Shown here piece after piece: positions 33,584 through 42,660 of a stretch of 64,000 nt of DNA. The notes beneath the pieces were generated by a model, which searched no databases, was not told the DNA's origin, and saw only the letters and a list, made by a program, of their open reading frames with translations. A program made the translations under genes and the position numbers. Numbering within the stretch: the first letter of the stretch is position 1; each line of letters starts with the position of its first letter. This stretch comes from Pseudomonas sp. Choline-02u-1 (GTDB taxonomy: Bacteria > Pseudomonadota > Gammaproteobacteria > Pseudomonadales > Pseudomonadaceae): NCBI RefSeq assembly GCF_002836515.1, contig NZ_PJBC01000065.1:1-64000 (forward strand), written 5' to 3'.

Positions 33584-34599
33584 GCCGTCGCTCCAGCACG
33601 CAGGCTGCTGAACAGCGCTTGCAGCTCCGCCAGCTCGGGACGGCGCGCGATCACGGCTTCTATATAAGAGAAGAAGCGCGGCACGTCCGCCAGATAGCGT
33701 GGCTTGCCATCGCGGTGGCAGATGCGCGCGAAGATGCCGATGACTTTGAGGTGACGCTGCACGCCCATCAGGTCGCTGGCGCGCAGGAATTCTTCGAAAT
33801 CGGTCTGCACCGGAATGTCCAGCGCCGAGGCTTGCTGCCAATAACTTTCCAGCCAGCCGCGCACGCGTTCTTCCGGCCAGCTGAGGAAGGCATCCTTGAA
33901 CAGGCAAGTCACGTCGTAAGTCACCGGGCCGTACACCGCGTCCTGGAAATCCAGCACGCCAGGGTTCGGCTCGCTGAGCATCAGGTTGCGCGGCATGTAG
34001 TCACGGTGCACCAGCACTTTCGGCTGCGCCAGCGCGCTGTCGATCAGCAGCTCGCTGATGTGCTGCCACTGTTGCTGCTGGGCCGCATCGAACTCGACGC
34101 CCAGCTCATGCTTAACGTACCACTCCGGGAACAACTCCAGCTCACGGCGCAACAAGGCAACGTCATAACTGGGTAACGGCGCAACCATCGGCAGCTGTTG
34201 AAAAGCCAACAGCGCTTGCAAGGCGTCGTGGAATAACGCGTCGGCATTTTCGCCGTCGATGACGTCGAGATAGGTCTTGTTGCCCAGGTCATTTAGCAAA
34301 AGAAAACCGCGTTCGAGGTCTTCGGCGTAAATTTTCGGCACATTAATTCCGGATTTCGCCAGTAAAAAGGCGATATCCACGAACGGTTTGCAGTTTTCCT
34401 GCGGTGGCGGTGCGTCCATCACGACGAAGCTGCGACCGTCGCCCTGCCAGCGGAAGTAGCGGCGGAAACTCGCGTCGCTGCTGGCTGCGGTCAACGTGGC
34501 CGGGGGCACGGTGCCCCAGCCCTGCTCGGCAAACAGTTTTGCCAACTGCTCATCAAGCCAAACTTTCAGGTGTTGCAAGCGTACATCTTGATCAGGCAT
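33580..34599 (-). CDS. amgK: N-acetylmuramate/N-acetylglucosamine anomeric kinase AmgK
   Basis: Phosphorylates MurNAc at C1 for MurU. The 339-aa protein has an aminoglycoside-phosphotransferase fold, with the catalytic VLVHRDYMPRNLML and metal-binding VLDFQDAVYGPVTYD. It is divergent from lptD and forms a coupled pair with murU (4-nt overlap). Confidence 0.94.
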   Translation of the reverse strand: MPDQDVRLQHLKVWLDEQLAKLFAEQGWGTVPPATLTAASSDASFRRYFRWQGDGRSFVVMDAPPPQENCKPFVDIAFLLAKSGINVPKIYAEDLERGFLLLNDLGNKTYLDVIDGENADALFHDALQALLAFQQLPMVAPLPSYDVALLRRELELFPEWYVKHELGVEFDAAQQQQWQHISELLIDSALAQPKVLVHRDYMPRNLMLSEPNPGVLDFQDAVYGPVTYDVTCLFKDAFLSWPEERVRGWLESYWQQASALDIPVQTDFEEFLRASDLMGVQRHLKVIGIFARICHRDGKPRYLADVPRFFSYIEAVIARRPELAELQALFSSLRAGATA

Positions 34600-34729
34600 T
34601 GCAAGGGTCTCCGACGGCGCTAGCCGTCAAGCGGGTCATGCTTTATTATCCAGCATCTTTTTCAGACCATCGAGAGGCGTGCGGCCCACACCGCGGGCAG
34701 ATGGCACGCAGGAAGCCCGGACTAATAAG

Positions 34730-37528
34730 ATGGCATTGAAATCCCCCGCGTTTCGTAAAAAATTTCCATTGTTGGTAACCGGCAGTCTGCTGGCTATGCA
34801 ACCTCTGGCCAGTCAATTCGTTGTTGCCGCCGAGCAGTATGACTGCTCCGTCTCGGCTACGGGTGGCTGGGACTGTGCGCCCAAGTCGCCCGCTGCGGCA
34901 TTGCCGCCGCGTCCGGTGCATGACGGCAGTGCCGTCAGCGTCGCCGGCGAGCCTGTGGCCGACAAGGGTTCCGACGCCGACACTGGCGCGAAAACCGCAC
35001 TGGTCACCGAAGCCAAGGGCCGCGGCCTGAAATCCCGTAGCGAAGACTACAGTCACCTCGACTGGGTTCCGCGCGAGAAGCTCACCGCCGCCCAACTGGC
35101 CGAGACCGGTCCTTACTGCTCTGGTTCCTATATCGAACCGATTCGTCCTGGCATGAATGACAAGACGAATAAAAGTGACGCGCCGACTTTCATCGGTGCC
35201 AAAGCGTCGCGTTATGAGCAGGACACACAGGTCGCCAGCCTCGCGGGTGACGTGATCATGCGCCAGGGCAGCATGCAGGTCGAAGCTGACGAGGCCAACC
35301 TGTATCAGGCCGAGAGCCGTGGTGAACTGGCCGGCAACGTGCGTATCCGCGACAACGGTGCGCTGATCGTCGGCGACCACGCCGATGTGCAGCTCGACAC
35401 CGGTGAAGCCAAGGTCGACAACGCTGAATACGTGATGCACAAATCGCGCATCCGCGGTAACGCGCTGTACGCCAAGCGTGCCGAAAACGCGATCATCCGC
35501 TTGAAGGACGGCACGTACACCACGTGCGAACCGAACAGCAACGCGTGGCAGCTCAAAGGCAACAACATCACCCTGAACCCGGCGACCGGTTTCGGTACCG
35601 CGACCAACGTGACGTTGCGCGTCAAAGACATTCCGATCCTGTACACGCCATACATCTACTTCCCGATCGACGACCGTCGCCAATCGGGCTTCCTGCCGCC
35701 GACCATCGGTTCGGGCAGCGACACCGGCTTCATGCTGGTCACCCCTTACTACTTCAACCTGGCGCCAAATTACGACGCCACGTTGTACCCGCGCTACATG
35801 AGCAAGCGCGGCATGTTGGTGGAAGGCGAATTCCGCTATCTGACCAAGTCCAGTGAAGGGCAGTTCGGTGCGGCGTACCTCAATGACGAGAACGACGATC
35901 GCAAGCTCCAGTCCGACTACAAAGACACTCGCTATATGTACAACTGGCAGCACAAGGGCGGTCTCGACTCCCGTGTGCTCACAGAAGTCGATTACACCAA
36001 GATCAGCGATCCGTATTACTTCCAGGATCTGCAAACCGATCAAATTGGCGTGCAAAGCAGCGATTTCGTCAACCAGCAGGGTGCTGTCACTTATCGTGGC
36101 GACAGCTATACCGCTCGCTTGAACGCGCAGCAGTACCAGTTGGCTACCGTTTCGAACATCACGCCGTATGGTCGTTTGCCGCAGATCACCTTCAATGGTC
36201 AGTTGCCCTACCACCCGGAAGGCCTGAATTTCGATTACGAGACCGAGCTGGTTCGTTTTGATCGTGATCTGCGTGACGGTGACTTCATCAATGAGGATGG
36301 CTTTGCCGAGCGTCGGCTGGATAGAAACATCACCGGCCTGGCTCGCGCCAACGGTGATCGCTTGAATCTGAAGCCGGGCGTCAGCCTGCCGATGAACTGG
36401 ACGTATGGCTTCCTCAAGCCATCGTTGAAGTATCAGTACACGCAGTATCAGCTTGATCTGGACAGCACCGGCAAATCGCAGATCGATGCGATGAGCGCAG
36501 AACAGAAGAAGCTCAACGGCGAATTCGATAGCAACCAGAACCGTGGCGTTCCAATCGCCAGCATCGACAGCGGCTTGTACTTCGACCGCAACACCTCGTA
36601 TTTCGGTAAAAACTACCGTCAGACCCTGGAACCGCGCCTGTTCTACCTCTATGTGCCTGAGGTTGATCAGGAAGACATTCCTGTGTTCGATACCAGCGAA
36701 ACGACGTTCAACTACTCGTCGCTATTCCGTGACAACCGCTTTACCGGCGCCGACCGTGTCGGTGACGAAAACAAGCTGTCGCTGGGCGTGACCAGTCGCT
36801 GGATTGAAGACAACGGTTTCGAGCGCCAGCGCATCAGCGTCGGCCAGGCTCTGTACTTCAAGGATCGCAAGGTTCAACTGCCGGGCATCGCGTTCAACGA
36901 TCGTGACGACGCCAAATCCGACGTTTCGCCTTACGCGCTGGAATACGAATACCGCTGGAACCGCGACTGGCGCACCACCGCCGACTACAACTGGGATCCG
37001 GACAGCCGCAGCCCACGCTCCGGCAGTGCGATGTTCCACTATCAGCCGGAAGACAACCCGAACAAGGTGGTCAACGTCGGTTATCGCTATCGCAACGACC
37101 AGGTCCGTTACGACCAGAACACCGGTAAGTGGACAGTGGGCGGTGGCGACTACGGCACCCCGGGTCAACCTGGCTACGTGAAGGACTACTACAAGATCCA
37201 GCAGCATGACTTCTCGGTCATCTGGCCAATCGTTCCACAGTGGAACGCGATCAGCCGCTGGCAGTATGACTACAACCGCAATCGCACGCTGGAAGCCTTC
37301 GGTGGTTTCGAATACGACAACTGCTGCTGGAAACTGCGCCTGATCAACCGTTATTGGGTCGCCTATGACGAAAACAGTCAGAACGCCCCGGAAAACGAAA
37401 AAGGCGACCATGGCATCTTCCTCCAAATTGTTCTGAAGGGACTCGGCGGCCTGACTGGCGCCAAGGTAGAGAGCTTCCTCGACAAAGGCATCCAAGGTTA
37501 TCGTGAACGTGAAGACCAAGCTTTCTGA
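34730..37528 (+). CDS. lptD: LPS-assembly outer-membrane protein LptD
   Basis: Inserts lipopolysaccharide into the outer leaflet together with LptE. The 932-aa precursor has a signal peptide ending around VVAAEQYDCS, an extended N-terminal region typical of Pseudomonas, an LptA-like domain (about 145-260), and a large C-terminal beta-barrel ending REREDQAF. Conserved cysteine pairs occur near the N-terminus and in DNCCWKL. Start ATG 34730 (MALKSPAF). The surA start overlaps its 3' end by 26 nt. Confidence 0.96.
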   Translation: MALKSPAFRKKFPLLVTGSLLAMQPLASQFVVAAEQYDCSVSATGGWDCAPKSPAAALPPRPVHDGSAVSVAGEPVADKGSDADTGAKTALVTEAKGRGLKSRSEDYSHLDWVPREKLTAAQLAETGPYCSGSYIEPIRPGMNDKTNKSDAPTFIGAKASRYEQDTQVASLAGDVIMRQGSMQVEADEANLYQAESRGELAGNVRIRDNGALIVGDHADVQLDTGEAKVDNAEYVMHKSRIRGNALYAKRAENAIIRLKDGTYTTCEPNSNAWQLKGNNITLNPATGFGTATNVTLRVKDIPILYTPYIYFPIDDRRQSGFLPPTIGSGSDTGFMLVTPYYFNLAPNYDATLYPRYMSKRGMLVEGEFRYLTKSSEGQFGAAYLNDENDDRKLQSDYKDTRYMYNWQHKGGLDSRVLTEVDYTKISDPYYFQDLQTDQIGVQSSDFVNQQGAVTYRGDSYTARLNAQQYQLATVSNITPYGRLPQITFNGQLPYHPEGLNFDYETELVRFDRDLRDGDFINEDGFAERRLDRNITGLARANGDRLNLKPGVSLPMNWTYGFLKPSLKYQYTQYQLDLDSTGKSQIDAMSAEQKKLNGEFDSNQNRGVPIASIDSGLYFDRNTSYFGKNYRQTLEPRLFYLYVPEVDQEDIPVFDTSETTFNYSSLFRDNRFTGADRVGDENKLSLGVTSRWIEDNGFERQRISVGQALYFKDRKVQLPGIAFNDRDDAKSDVSPYALEYEYRWNRDWRTTADYNWDPDSRSPRSGSAMFHYQPEDNPNKVVNVGYRYRNDQVRYDQNTGKWTVGGGDYGTPGQPGYVKDYYKIQQHDFSVIWPIVPQWNAISRWQYDYNRNRTLEAFGGFEYDNCCWKLRLINRYWVAYDENSQNAPENEKGDHGIFLQIVLKGLGGLTGAKVESFLDKGIQGYREREDQAF

Positions 37529-38825
37529 TTGTCTGCGCCCGCTGCTGCTGGGCGCGCTGTTCCTGGGTACGTCGGCCAACGCCGCCGTACAGTCCATCGA
37601 TAAAGTGGTGGCAATCGTCGACAACGACGTGGTCATGCAGAGCCAACTGGACCAGCGCGTTCACGAAGTTCAGCAGACCATTGCCAAGCGCGGTGGTGGC
37701 TTGCCGCCTCCGGGCGTGCTGGATCAACAGGTGCTTGAGCGCCTGATCGTTGAAAACCTGCAACTGCAGATCGGCGAACGTTCCGGCATTCGCATCACCG
37801 ACGAAGAGCTTAATCAGGCCGTCGGTACCATTGCCCAGCGCAACAACATGACGGTTGATCAGTTTCGTGCAGCGCTGGCGCGTGATGGCCTGAACTATGA
37901 CGACGCCCGTGATCAGATCAAACGCGAAATGATCATCAGCCGTGTACGTCAGCGTCGTGTCGCCGAGCGCATTCAGGTCTCCGAGCAGGAAGTGAAGAAC
38001 TTCCTCGCCTCCGACCTGGGCAAGATGCAACTGTCCGAAGAACTGCACCTGGCCAACATCCTGATTCCGACGCCGGAAAGCGCCAACTCCGAAGCGATTC
38101 AAAGCGCCGCGCGTCAGGCCATGGAGGTTTACCAGCAGCTCAAGCAAGGCGCCGACTTCGGTCAGATGGCCGTGGCCAAATCCGGTAGCGACAACGCACT
38201 GGAAGGCGGCGACATGGGCTGGCGTAAAGCCGCACAACTGCCACCGCCGTTCGACCGCGAGTTGAGCAGCATGGCCGTCGGCGACATCACTCAACCTGCA
38301 CGGACGCCGGGCGGTTTCATCATTCTGAAGCTGCTGGGCAAGCGCGGCGGCGAAGCGCAGATGCGCGACGAAGTGCATGTCCGCCACATCCTGGTCAAGC
38401 CAAGCCCGATCCGCGACGAAGCCAAGACCAAGGCGCTGGTGCAGTCGTTGTACGACCGCATCACCGCTGGCGAAGACTTTGCCGAACTGGCGAAAAACTA
38501 CTCGGAAGATCCGGGTTCGGCGCTCAACGGCGGCGACCTGAACTGGATCGACCCGAACGTGCTGGTACCGGAGTTCCGCGAAGTGATGGCCTCGACGCCA
38601 CAAGGTCAGCTGTCGAAGCCTTTCCAGACCCAATACGGCTGGCACGTACTGGAAGTCCTTGGCCGTCGCGCCACTGACAGCACCGAACAGGCCCGTGAGC
38701 AGCAAGCCATGACCGTACTGCGTAACCGCAAATACGACGAAGAGCTGCAAACCTGGCTGCGTCAGATACGTGACGAAGCGTACGTAGAGATCAAACTCCC
38801 TGGTGCAGACCAGGCAGCGCAGTGA
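37503..38825 (+). CDS. surA: Periplasmic chaperone and peptidyl-prolyl isomerase SurA
   Basis: Escorts outer-membrane proteins, including LptD, to the Bam complex. The 440-aa precursor has a signal peptide ending at ANA, a SurA N-terminal domain starting AVQSIDKVVAIVDNDVVMQS, and two parvulin domains (around EELHLANILIPTP and EVHVRHILVKPSP). GTG 37503 has AAGG five nt upstream; GTG 37509 is a possible alternative. Overlaps lptD and, by 4 nt, pdxA. Confidence 0.95.
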   Translation: MNVKTKLSDCLRPLLLGALFLGTSANAAVQSIDKVVAIVDNDVVMQSQLDQRVHEVQQTIAKRGGGLPPPGVLDQQVLERLIVENLQLQIGERSGIRITDEELNQAVGTIAQRNNMTVDQFRAALARDGLNYDDARDQIKREMIISRVRQRRVAERIQVSEQEVKNFLASDLGKMQLSEELHLANILIPTPESANSEAIQSAARQAMEVYQQLKQGADFGQMAVAKSGSDNALEGGDMGWRKAAQLPPPFDRELSSMAVGDITQPARTPGGFIILKLLGKRGGEAQMRDEVHVRHILVKPSPIRDEAKTKALVQSLYDRITAGEDFAELAKNYSEDPGSALNGGDLNWIDPNVLVPEFREVMASTPQGQLSKPFQTQYGWHVLEVLGRRATDSTEQAREQQAMTVLRNRKYDEELQTWLRQIRDEAYVEIKLPGADQAAQ

Positions 38826-39811
38826 AACCCAAGCGTTTCGCGCTGACACCCGGCGAACCGGCCGGCATAGGTCCCGACCTGTGCCTGCTGCTCGCCTCGC
38901 AAGCCCAGCCCCATCCCCTGATTGCCATCACCAGCCGCGACCTGCTCCTTGAGCGGGCCGCGCAGCTGGGGCTGGCCATCAACTTGCTGGATGTCGCGCC
39001 CGGGCAGTGGCCTGACCTTCCGGCGCCGGTTGGCAGTCTTTACGTCTGGGACACACCGCTCAGCGCACAGGTGATCGCCGGGCAACTGGACAAGGCCAAC
39101 GCGGCGTTTGTTCTCGAGACCCTGACTCGCGCCGGCAACGGCTGCCTGAACGGCGACTTCGCCGGGATGATCACTGCGCCGGTGCACAAAGGCGTGATCA
39201 ACGAATCTGGCATCGCCTTCTCCGGACACACCGAATTCCTCGCCGACCTGACCCAGACTGCGCAAGTGGTAATGATGCTTGCGACTCGCGGACTTCGCGT
39301 GGCACTGGTGACCACCCACCTGCCCCTGCGCGAGATCGCCGATGCGATCACCCCCGAGCGCCTCGAGCGGGTCACGCGAATTCTGCACGCCGACCTGCAA
39401 GAGAAATTCGGCATTGCCCGGCCGCGCATTCTGGTCTGCGGACTCAACCCGCACGCTGGTGAAGGCGGCCATCTGGGCCATGAAGAAATCGACATCATCG
39501 AACCGACATTAGAGCGCCTGCGCGGCGAGGGCATGGACCTTCGTGGCCCGCTGCCTGCCGACACTCTGTTTACCCCCAAATATCTGGAGCACTGCGATGC
39601 AGTGCTGGCGATGTACCACGATCAGGGCTTGCCCGTGCTCAAGTACAAAGGCTTTGGCGCTGCGGTCAACGTGACGCTGGGCCTGCCGATCATCCGCACA
39701 TCGGTCGACCATGGCACAGCCCTGGATCTGGCCGGCAGCGGCAGGATCGACACCGGCAGCCTGCAAGTCGCGCTGGAAACCGCCTACCAGATGGCCGAGA
39801 CCCGTTTATGA
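38822..39811 (+). CDS. pdxA: 4-hydroxythreonine-4-phosphate dehydrogenase
   Basis: Vitamin B6 synthesis. The 329-aa protein starts at a GTG overlapping the surA stop and opens TPGEPAGIGPDL. Metal-ligand histidines are in SGHTEFLAD, GLNPHAGEGGHLGHEE and MYHDQGLPVLKY. Overlaps rsmA by 4 nt, so lptD to rsmA look translationally linked. Confidence 0.96.
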   Translation: MKPKRFALTPGEPAGIGPDLCLLLASQAQPHPLIAITSRDLLLERAAQLGLAINLLDVAPGQWPDLPAPVGSLYVWDTPLSAQVIAGQLDKANAAFVLETLTRAGNGCLNGDFAGMITAPVHKGVINESGIAFSGHTEFLADLTQTAQVVMMLATRGLRVALVTTHLPLREIADAITPERLERVTRILHADLQEKFGIARPRILVCGLNPHAGEGGHLGHEEIDIIEPTLERLRGEGMDLRGPLPADTLFTPKYLEHCDAVLAMYHDQGLPVLKYKGFGAAVNVTLGLPIIRTSVDHGTALDLAGSGRIDTGSLQVALETAYQMAETRL

Positions 39812-40626
39812 ACGAGCAATACCAACACAAGGCGCGCAAACGCTTTGGCCAGAATTTCCTGCACGATGCCGGCGTTATCGACCGCATCCTGCGCTCCATT
39901 CACGCAAAGCCTGACGACCGCCTGCTCGAAATCGGCCCCGGCCAGGGCGCCCTGACTCAAGGTTTGCTGGGCTCCGGCGCGCAACTCGACGTAGTGGAAC
40001 TGGACAAGGATCTGATCCCGATCCTCAACCAGCAGTTTGCCGGCATGAGCAATTTCAATCTGCATCAGGGTGATGCGCTGAAATTTGACTTCAACACGCT
40101 GAACGCCGCACCGAACAGCCTGCGCGTGGTCGGTAACCTGCCGTACAACATCTCCACGCCACTGATTTTTCATCTGTTGAACAACGCCGGCATCATCCGC
40201 GACATGCACTTCATGTTGCAGAAAGAAGTGGTCGAGCGCCTGGCGGCAGGCCCGGGTGGCGGTGACTGGGGGCGTTTGTCAATCATGGTTCAGTACCATT
40301 GCCGCGTCGAACACCTGTTCAATGTCGGCCCCGGCGCGTTCAATCCGCCGCCGAAAGTCGACTCGGCAATCGTTCGTCTGGTGCCGCACGCAGTGCTACC
40401 GCACCCGGCCAAGGATCACAAGTTGCTCGAGCGCGTTGTGCGCGAAGCCTTCAATCAGCGCCGCAAAACCTTGCGAAATACCCTCAAGCAATTGCTCAGC
40501 AATGCCGAAATCGAAGCCGCCGGCGTCGATGGCAGCCTGCGTCCCGAGCAACTGGATCTGGCCGCATTCGTACGCCTGGCGGACCAGCTCGCGATACAGG
40601 TCCCGGCAGCTCCCGCCGCCGACTGA
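39808..40626 (+). CDS. rsmA: 16S rRNA A1518/A1519 dimethyltransferase
   Basis: KsgA-type enzyme that dimethylates two adjacent adenines in helix 45 of 16S rRNA. The 272-aa protein has the SAM-binding LLEIGPGQGALTQGLL and the catalytic NLPYNISTPLIF motif. Starts within the pdxA stop. A hairpin and 112 nt separate it from apaG. Confidence 0.97.
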   Translation: MNEQYQHKARKRFGQNFLHDAGVIDRILRSIHAKPDDRLLEIGPGQGALTQGLLGSGAQLDVVELDKDLIPILNQQFAGMSNFNLHQGDALKFDFNTLNAAPNSLRVVGNLPYNISTPLIFHLLNNAGIIRDMHFMLQKEVVERLAAGPGGGDWGRLSIMVQYHCRVEHLFNVGPGAFNPPPKVDSAIVRLVPHAVLPHPAKDHKLLERVVREAFNQRRKTLRNTLKQLLSNAEIEAAGVDGSLRPEQLDLAAFVRLADQLAIQVPAAPAAD

Positions 40627-40640
40627 GCCGCGATGAACGC

Positions 40641-40678
40641 TATCGGGCAGCACACCACTCTGGTTTACTGCCCGATAC
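40641..40678. repeat. 10-bp inverted repeat between rsmA and apaG
   Basis: TATCGGGCAG (40641-40650) and its perfect complement CTGCCCGATA (40669-40678) enclose 18 nt. There is no T run, so it is either a pause or processing hairpin or a protein-binding site near the apaG promoter. Confidence 0.6.
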
Positions 40679-40738
40679 TTGCCTAGACTGATTCCCCATC
40701 AGCTACGCCCCGCGTTCCGCTTCATAAGGCCTTCTTGC

Positions 40739-41119
40739 ATGTCCGATTCCCGTTATCAGGTCGATGTCAGCGTCGTCACCCACTATCTGGCAGACCAATC
40801 GCAACCCGAACAAGACCGTTTCGCCTTCGCTTACACCATTACCGTGCAGAACAACGGCGAGATTGCGGCCAAGCTTCTCTCCCGGCATTGGGTGATTACC
40901 GATGGCGATGGCCATGTAGAAGAAGTACGCGGTGAAGGTGTCGTCGGGCAGAAGCCGCTGATCGCCGCAGGCGAAAGCCACACGTATACCAGTGGCACGG
41001 TGATGACCACCAAGGTCGGCACCATGCAAGGCACCTATCAAATGCTCGCCGATGACGGCAAGCGTTTCGACGCGATCATCAAACCGTTTCGCCTCGCCGT
41101 ACCGGGAGCCTTGCACTGA
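40739..41119 (+). CDS. apaG: ApaG (Co2+/Mg2+ efflux-associated) protein
   Basis: A 126-aa fibronectin-type fold protein with the conserved RHWVITDGDG and PLIAAGESHTYTSGT blocks. Its biochemical role is unsettled; mutants in enterobacteria have cobalt phenotypes. Start ATG 40739 (MSDSRYQ) with AAGG upstream. Its stop overlaps the apaH start by one base. Confidence 0.94.
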   Translation: MSDSRYQVDVSVVTHYLADQSQPEQDRFAFAYTITVQNNGEIAAKLLSRHWVITDGDGHVEEVRGEGVVGQKPLIAAGESHTYTSGTVMTTKVGTMQGTYQMLADDGKRFDAIIKPFRLAVPGALH

Positions 41120-42000
41120 TGACGACATACGCGGTCGGTGACCTGCAAGGCTGCCTCGAACCGCTCAAATGCCTGCTCAAGCAAGTGGCCTTCGAACCGG
41201 CGCTGGATCGCCTGTGGCTGGTGGGCGATTTGGTCAACCGAGGTCCGCAGTCGCTGGACACCCTGCGCTTTCTTTACCAGATGCGTGAGTCTCTGGTGTG
41301 CGTGCTCGGCAATCATGATCTGCATCTGCTGGCCGCTGCGAAGAAAATCGAGCGATTGAAGAAAAGCGACACTTTGCGCGAGATCATCGAGGCGCCGGAT
41401 GGCCCGCAACTGATGGAATGGCTGCGCCAGCAGAAGCTGATGCATTACGACGAAACGCGCGACGTGGCCATGGTTCACGCTGGCATCCCGCCGCAATGGT
41501 CGCTGCGCCGTGCCTTGAAGTGCGCCGCAGAAGTCGAGGCCGCACTGCGCGACGACAACGTGTTCCCCGCCTACCTCGACGGCATGTACGGCAACGAGCC
41601 GGTGAAGTGGGACAACGATCTCAAAGGCATCGATCGTCTGCGGGTGATCACCAATTACTTCACGCGCATGCGCTTTTGCACCGCCGAGGGCAAGCTTGAC
41701 CTCAAGAGCAAGGAAGGCCTGGACAGCGCCCCGCCCGGCTACAAGCCATGGTTTCAGCACAAGGAGCGCAAGACCCGCGGCCTGCGCATCATCTTCGGTC
41801 ACTGGGCAGCGCTCGAGGGCAATATCCACGAGCCGGGGATTTCGGCGCTGGACACCGGATGTGTATGGGGCGGCAGCCTGACGCTGATGAACGTTGACAG
41901 CGGCGAACGTTTGTCATGCAAATGCGATGAGCACGGCGGGCTAATGCCATCAGTCGCACCACCCTCCCCTGACAATTCGCCCGCCAACGTCTCGCGTTAG
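41119..42000 (+). CDS. apaH: Symmetrical bis(5'-nucleosyl)-tetraphosphatase
   Basis: Hydrolyses Ap4A to two ADP and removes Np4 caps from RNA. The 293-aa metallophosphatase has YAVGDLQGCLEPL, WLVGDLVNRGPQSL and VLGNHDLHLLA metal motifs at the N-terminus, then MVHAGIPPQW and FGHWAALEG. Coupled to apaG. Confidence 0.96.
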   Translation: MTTYAVGDLQGCLEPLKCLLKQVAFEPALDRLWLVGDLVNRGPQSLDTLRFLYQMRESLVCVLGNHDLHLLAAAKKIERLKKSDTLREIIEAPDGPQLMEWLRQQKLMHYDETRDVAMVHAGIPPQWSLRRALKCAAEVEAALRDDNVFPAYLDGMYGNEPVKWDNDLKGIDRLRVITNYFTRMRFCTAEGKLDLKSKEGLDSAPPGYKPWFQHKERKTRGLRIIFGHWAALEGNIHEPGISALDTGCVWGGSLTLMNVDSGERLSCKCDEHGGLMPSVAPPSPDNSPANVSR

Positions 42001-42034
42001 ACTGCGCCTTCAGTTGAGCAACAGGAACTTAGTC

Positions 42035-42364
42035 ATGACCGAATTCAAACGAATCCCTCCGGAACAAGCGCAGGCCCTGCGTGAACAAGGCGCCGTCGTC
42101 GTTGACGTGCGCGATCCGGCAACCTTTGCCGCGCTGCATATCAGCGGCTCGAAGCATCTCGATAACCATTCGCTGCACGCGTTCATTCAAGGCGCCGACC
42201 TTGATGCCCCGACCGTCGTGGTCTGCTACCACGGCAATTCCAGCCAGGGCGCAGCCGCCTATCTGGTCAGTCAGGGCTTCTCCGATGTTTACAGCATGGA
42301 CGGCGGCTTTGAGCTGTGGCGTGCGACCTATCCGTCGGAAACCGCGCAAGGCACCGCCGAATAA
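42035..42364 (+). CDS. glpE: Thiosulfate sulfurtransferase GlpE (rhodanese)
   Basis: Single-domain rhodanese of 109 aa. The active-site loop CYHGNSSQGAA carries the sulfur-accepting cysteine, exactly the GlpE type. Transfers sulfur from thiosulfate to cyanide or thioredoxin. ATG 42035 has AGGA upstream. 34 nt after apaH. Two hairpins follow the stop. Confidence 0.93.
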   Translation: MTEFKRIPPEQAQALREQGAVVVDVRDPATFAALHISGSKHLDNHSLHAFIQGADLDAPTVVVCYHGNSSQGAAAYLVSQGFSDVYSMDGGFELWRATYPSETAQGTAE

Positions 42365-42376
42365 TTTTTTTGCGCG

Positions 42377-42427
42377 GCGCAGGCCCCGGCTGCCGTGGGC
42401 CTGCGCGCGGCAGACGAACGGTCTGCC
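42377..42427. terminator. Tandem hairpins after glpE
   Basis: GCGCAGGCCC (42377-42386) pairs with GGGCCTGCGC (42397-42406), and GGCAGAC (42409-42415) with GTCTGCC (42421-42427). A T7 run lies before the first stem rather than after it, so an intrinsic terminator for rightward transcription is not textbook. A factor-dependent stop or mRNA end is likely. Confidence 0.5.
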
Positions 42428-42469
42428 ATAACTAATTACGTATCTCGCCTTTACCTCTCGAATTCCCAA

Positions 42470-42660
42470 CTATCCTTAAGCGCAGGCCATCCAAAACAGG
42501 GGAGAGCCGGTACACCGGCGCGCGGGTCATCGGGAGTAGCTTTTACGGTTTGTCGACCGTGGAAGAATTCTGGGGGGTAAACAGCAGGTGCCATAGCGAC
42601 TGCTGCCAGCATCGACTGAGTGATCCGGCGTCGGCTCCACGTATCGAGCGAGGTGACGTC
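42470..42660 (+). promoter_or_regulatory. Candidate RpoS-type promoter element and leader of prkA
   Basis: CTATCCTTAAG at 42470-42480 resembles an RpoS -10 (C at -13, TATnnT). It would give a leader of about 180 nt before prkA. The leader contains GCCGG/CCGGC (GCCGGTACACCGGC) and other GC-rich pairs and no credible gene. E. coli homologues of this operon are RpoS-dependent, which supports the idea. No -35 is evident. Confidence 0.35.

Noticed and set aside
33584..33907. N-terminal extension of murU by about 108 codons
   Set aside because: The extension overlaps amgK in another frame, and MurU proteins start at the KAMILAAGKGERM region.
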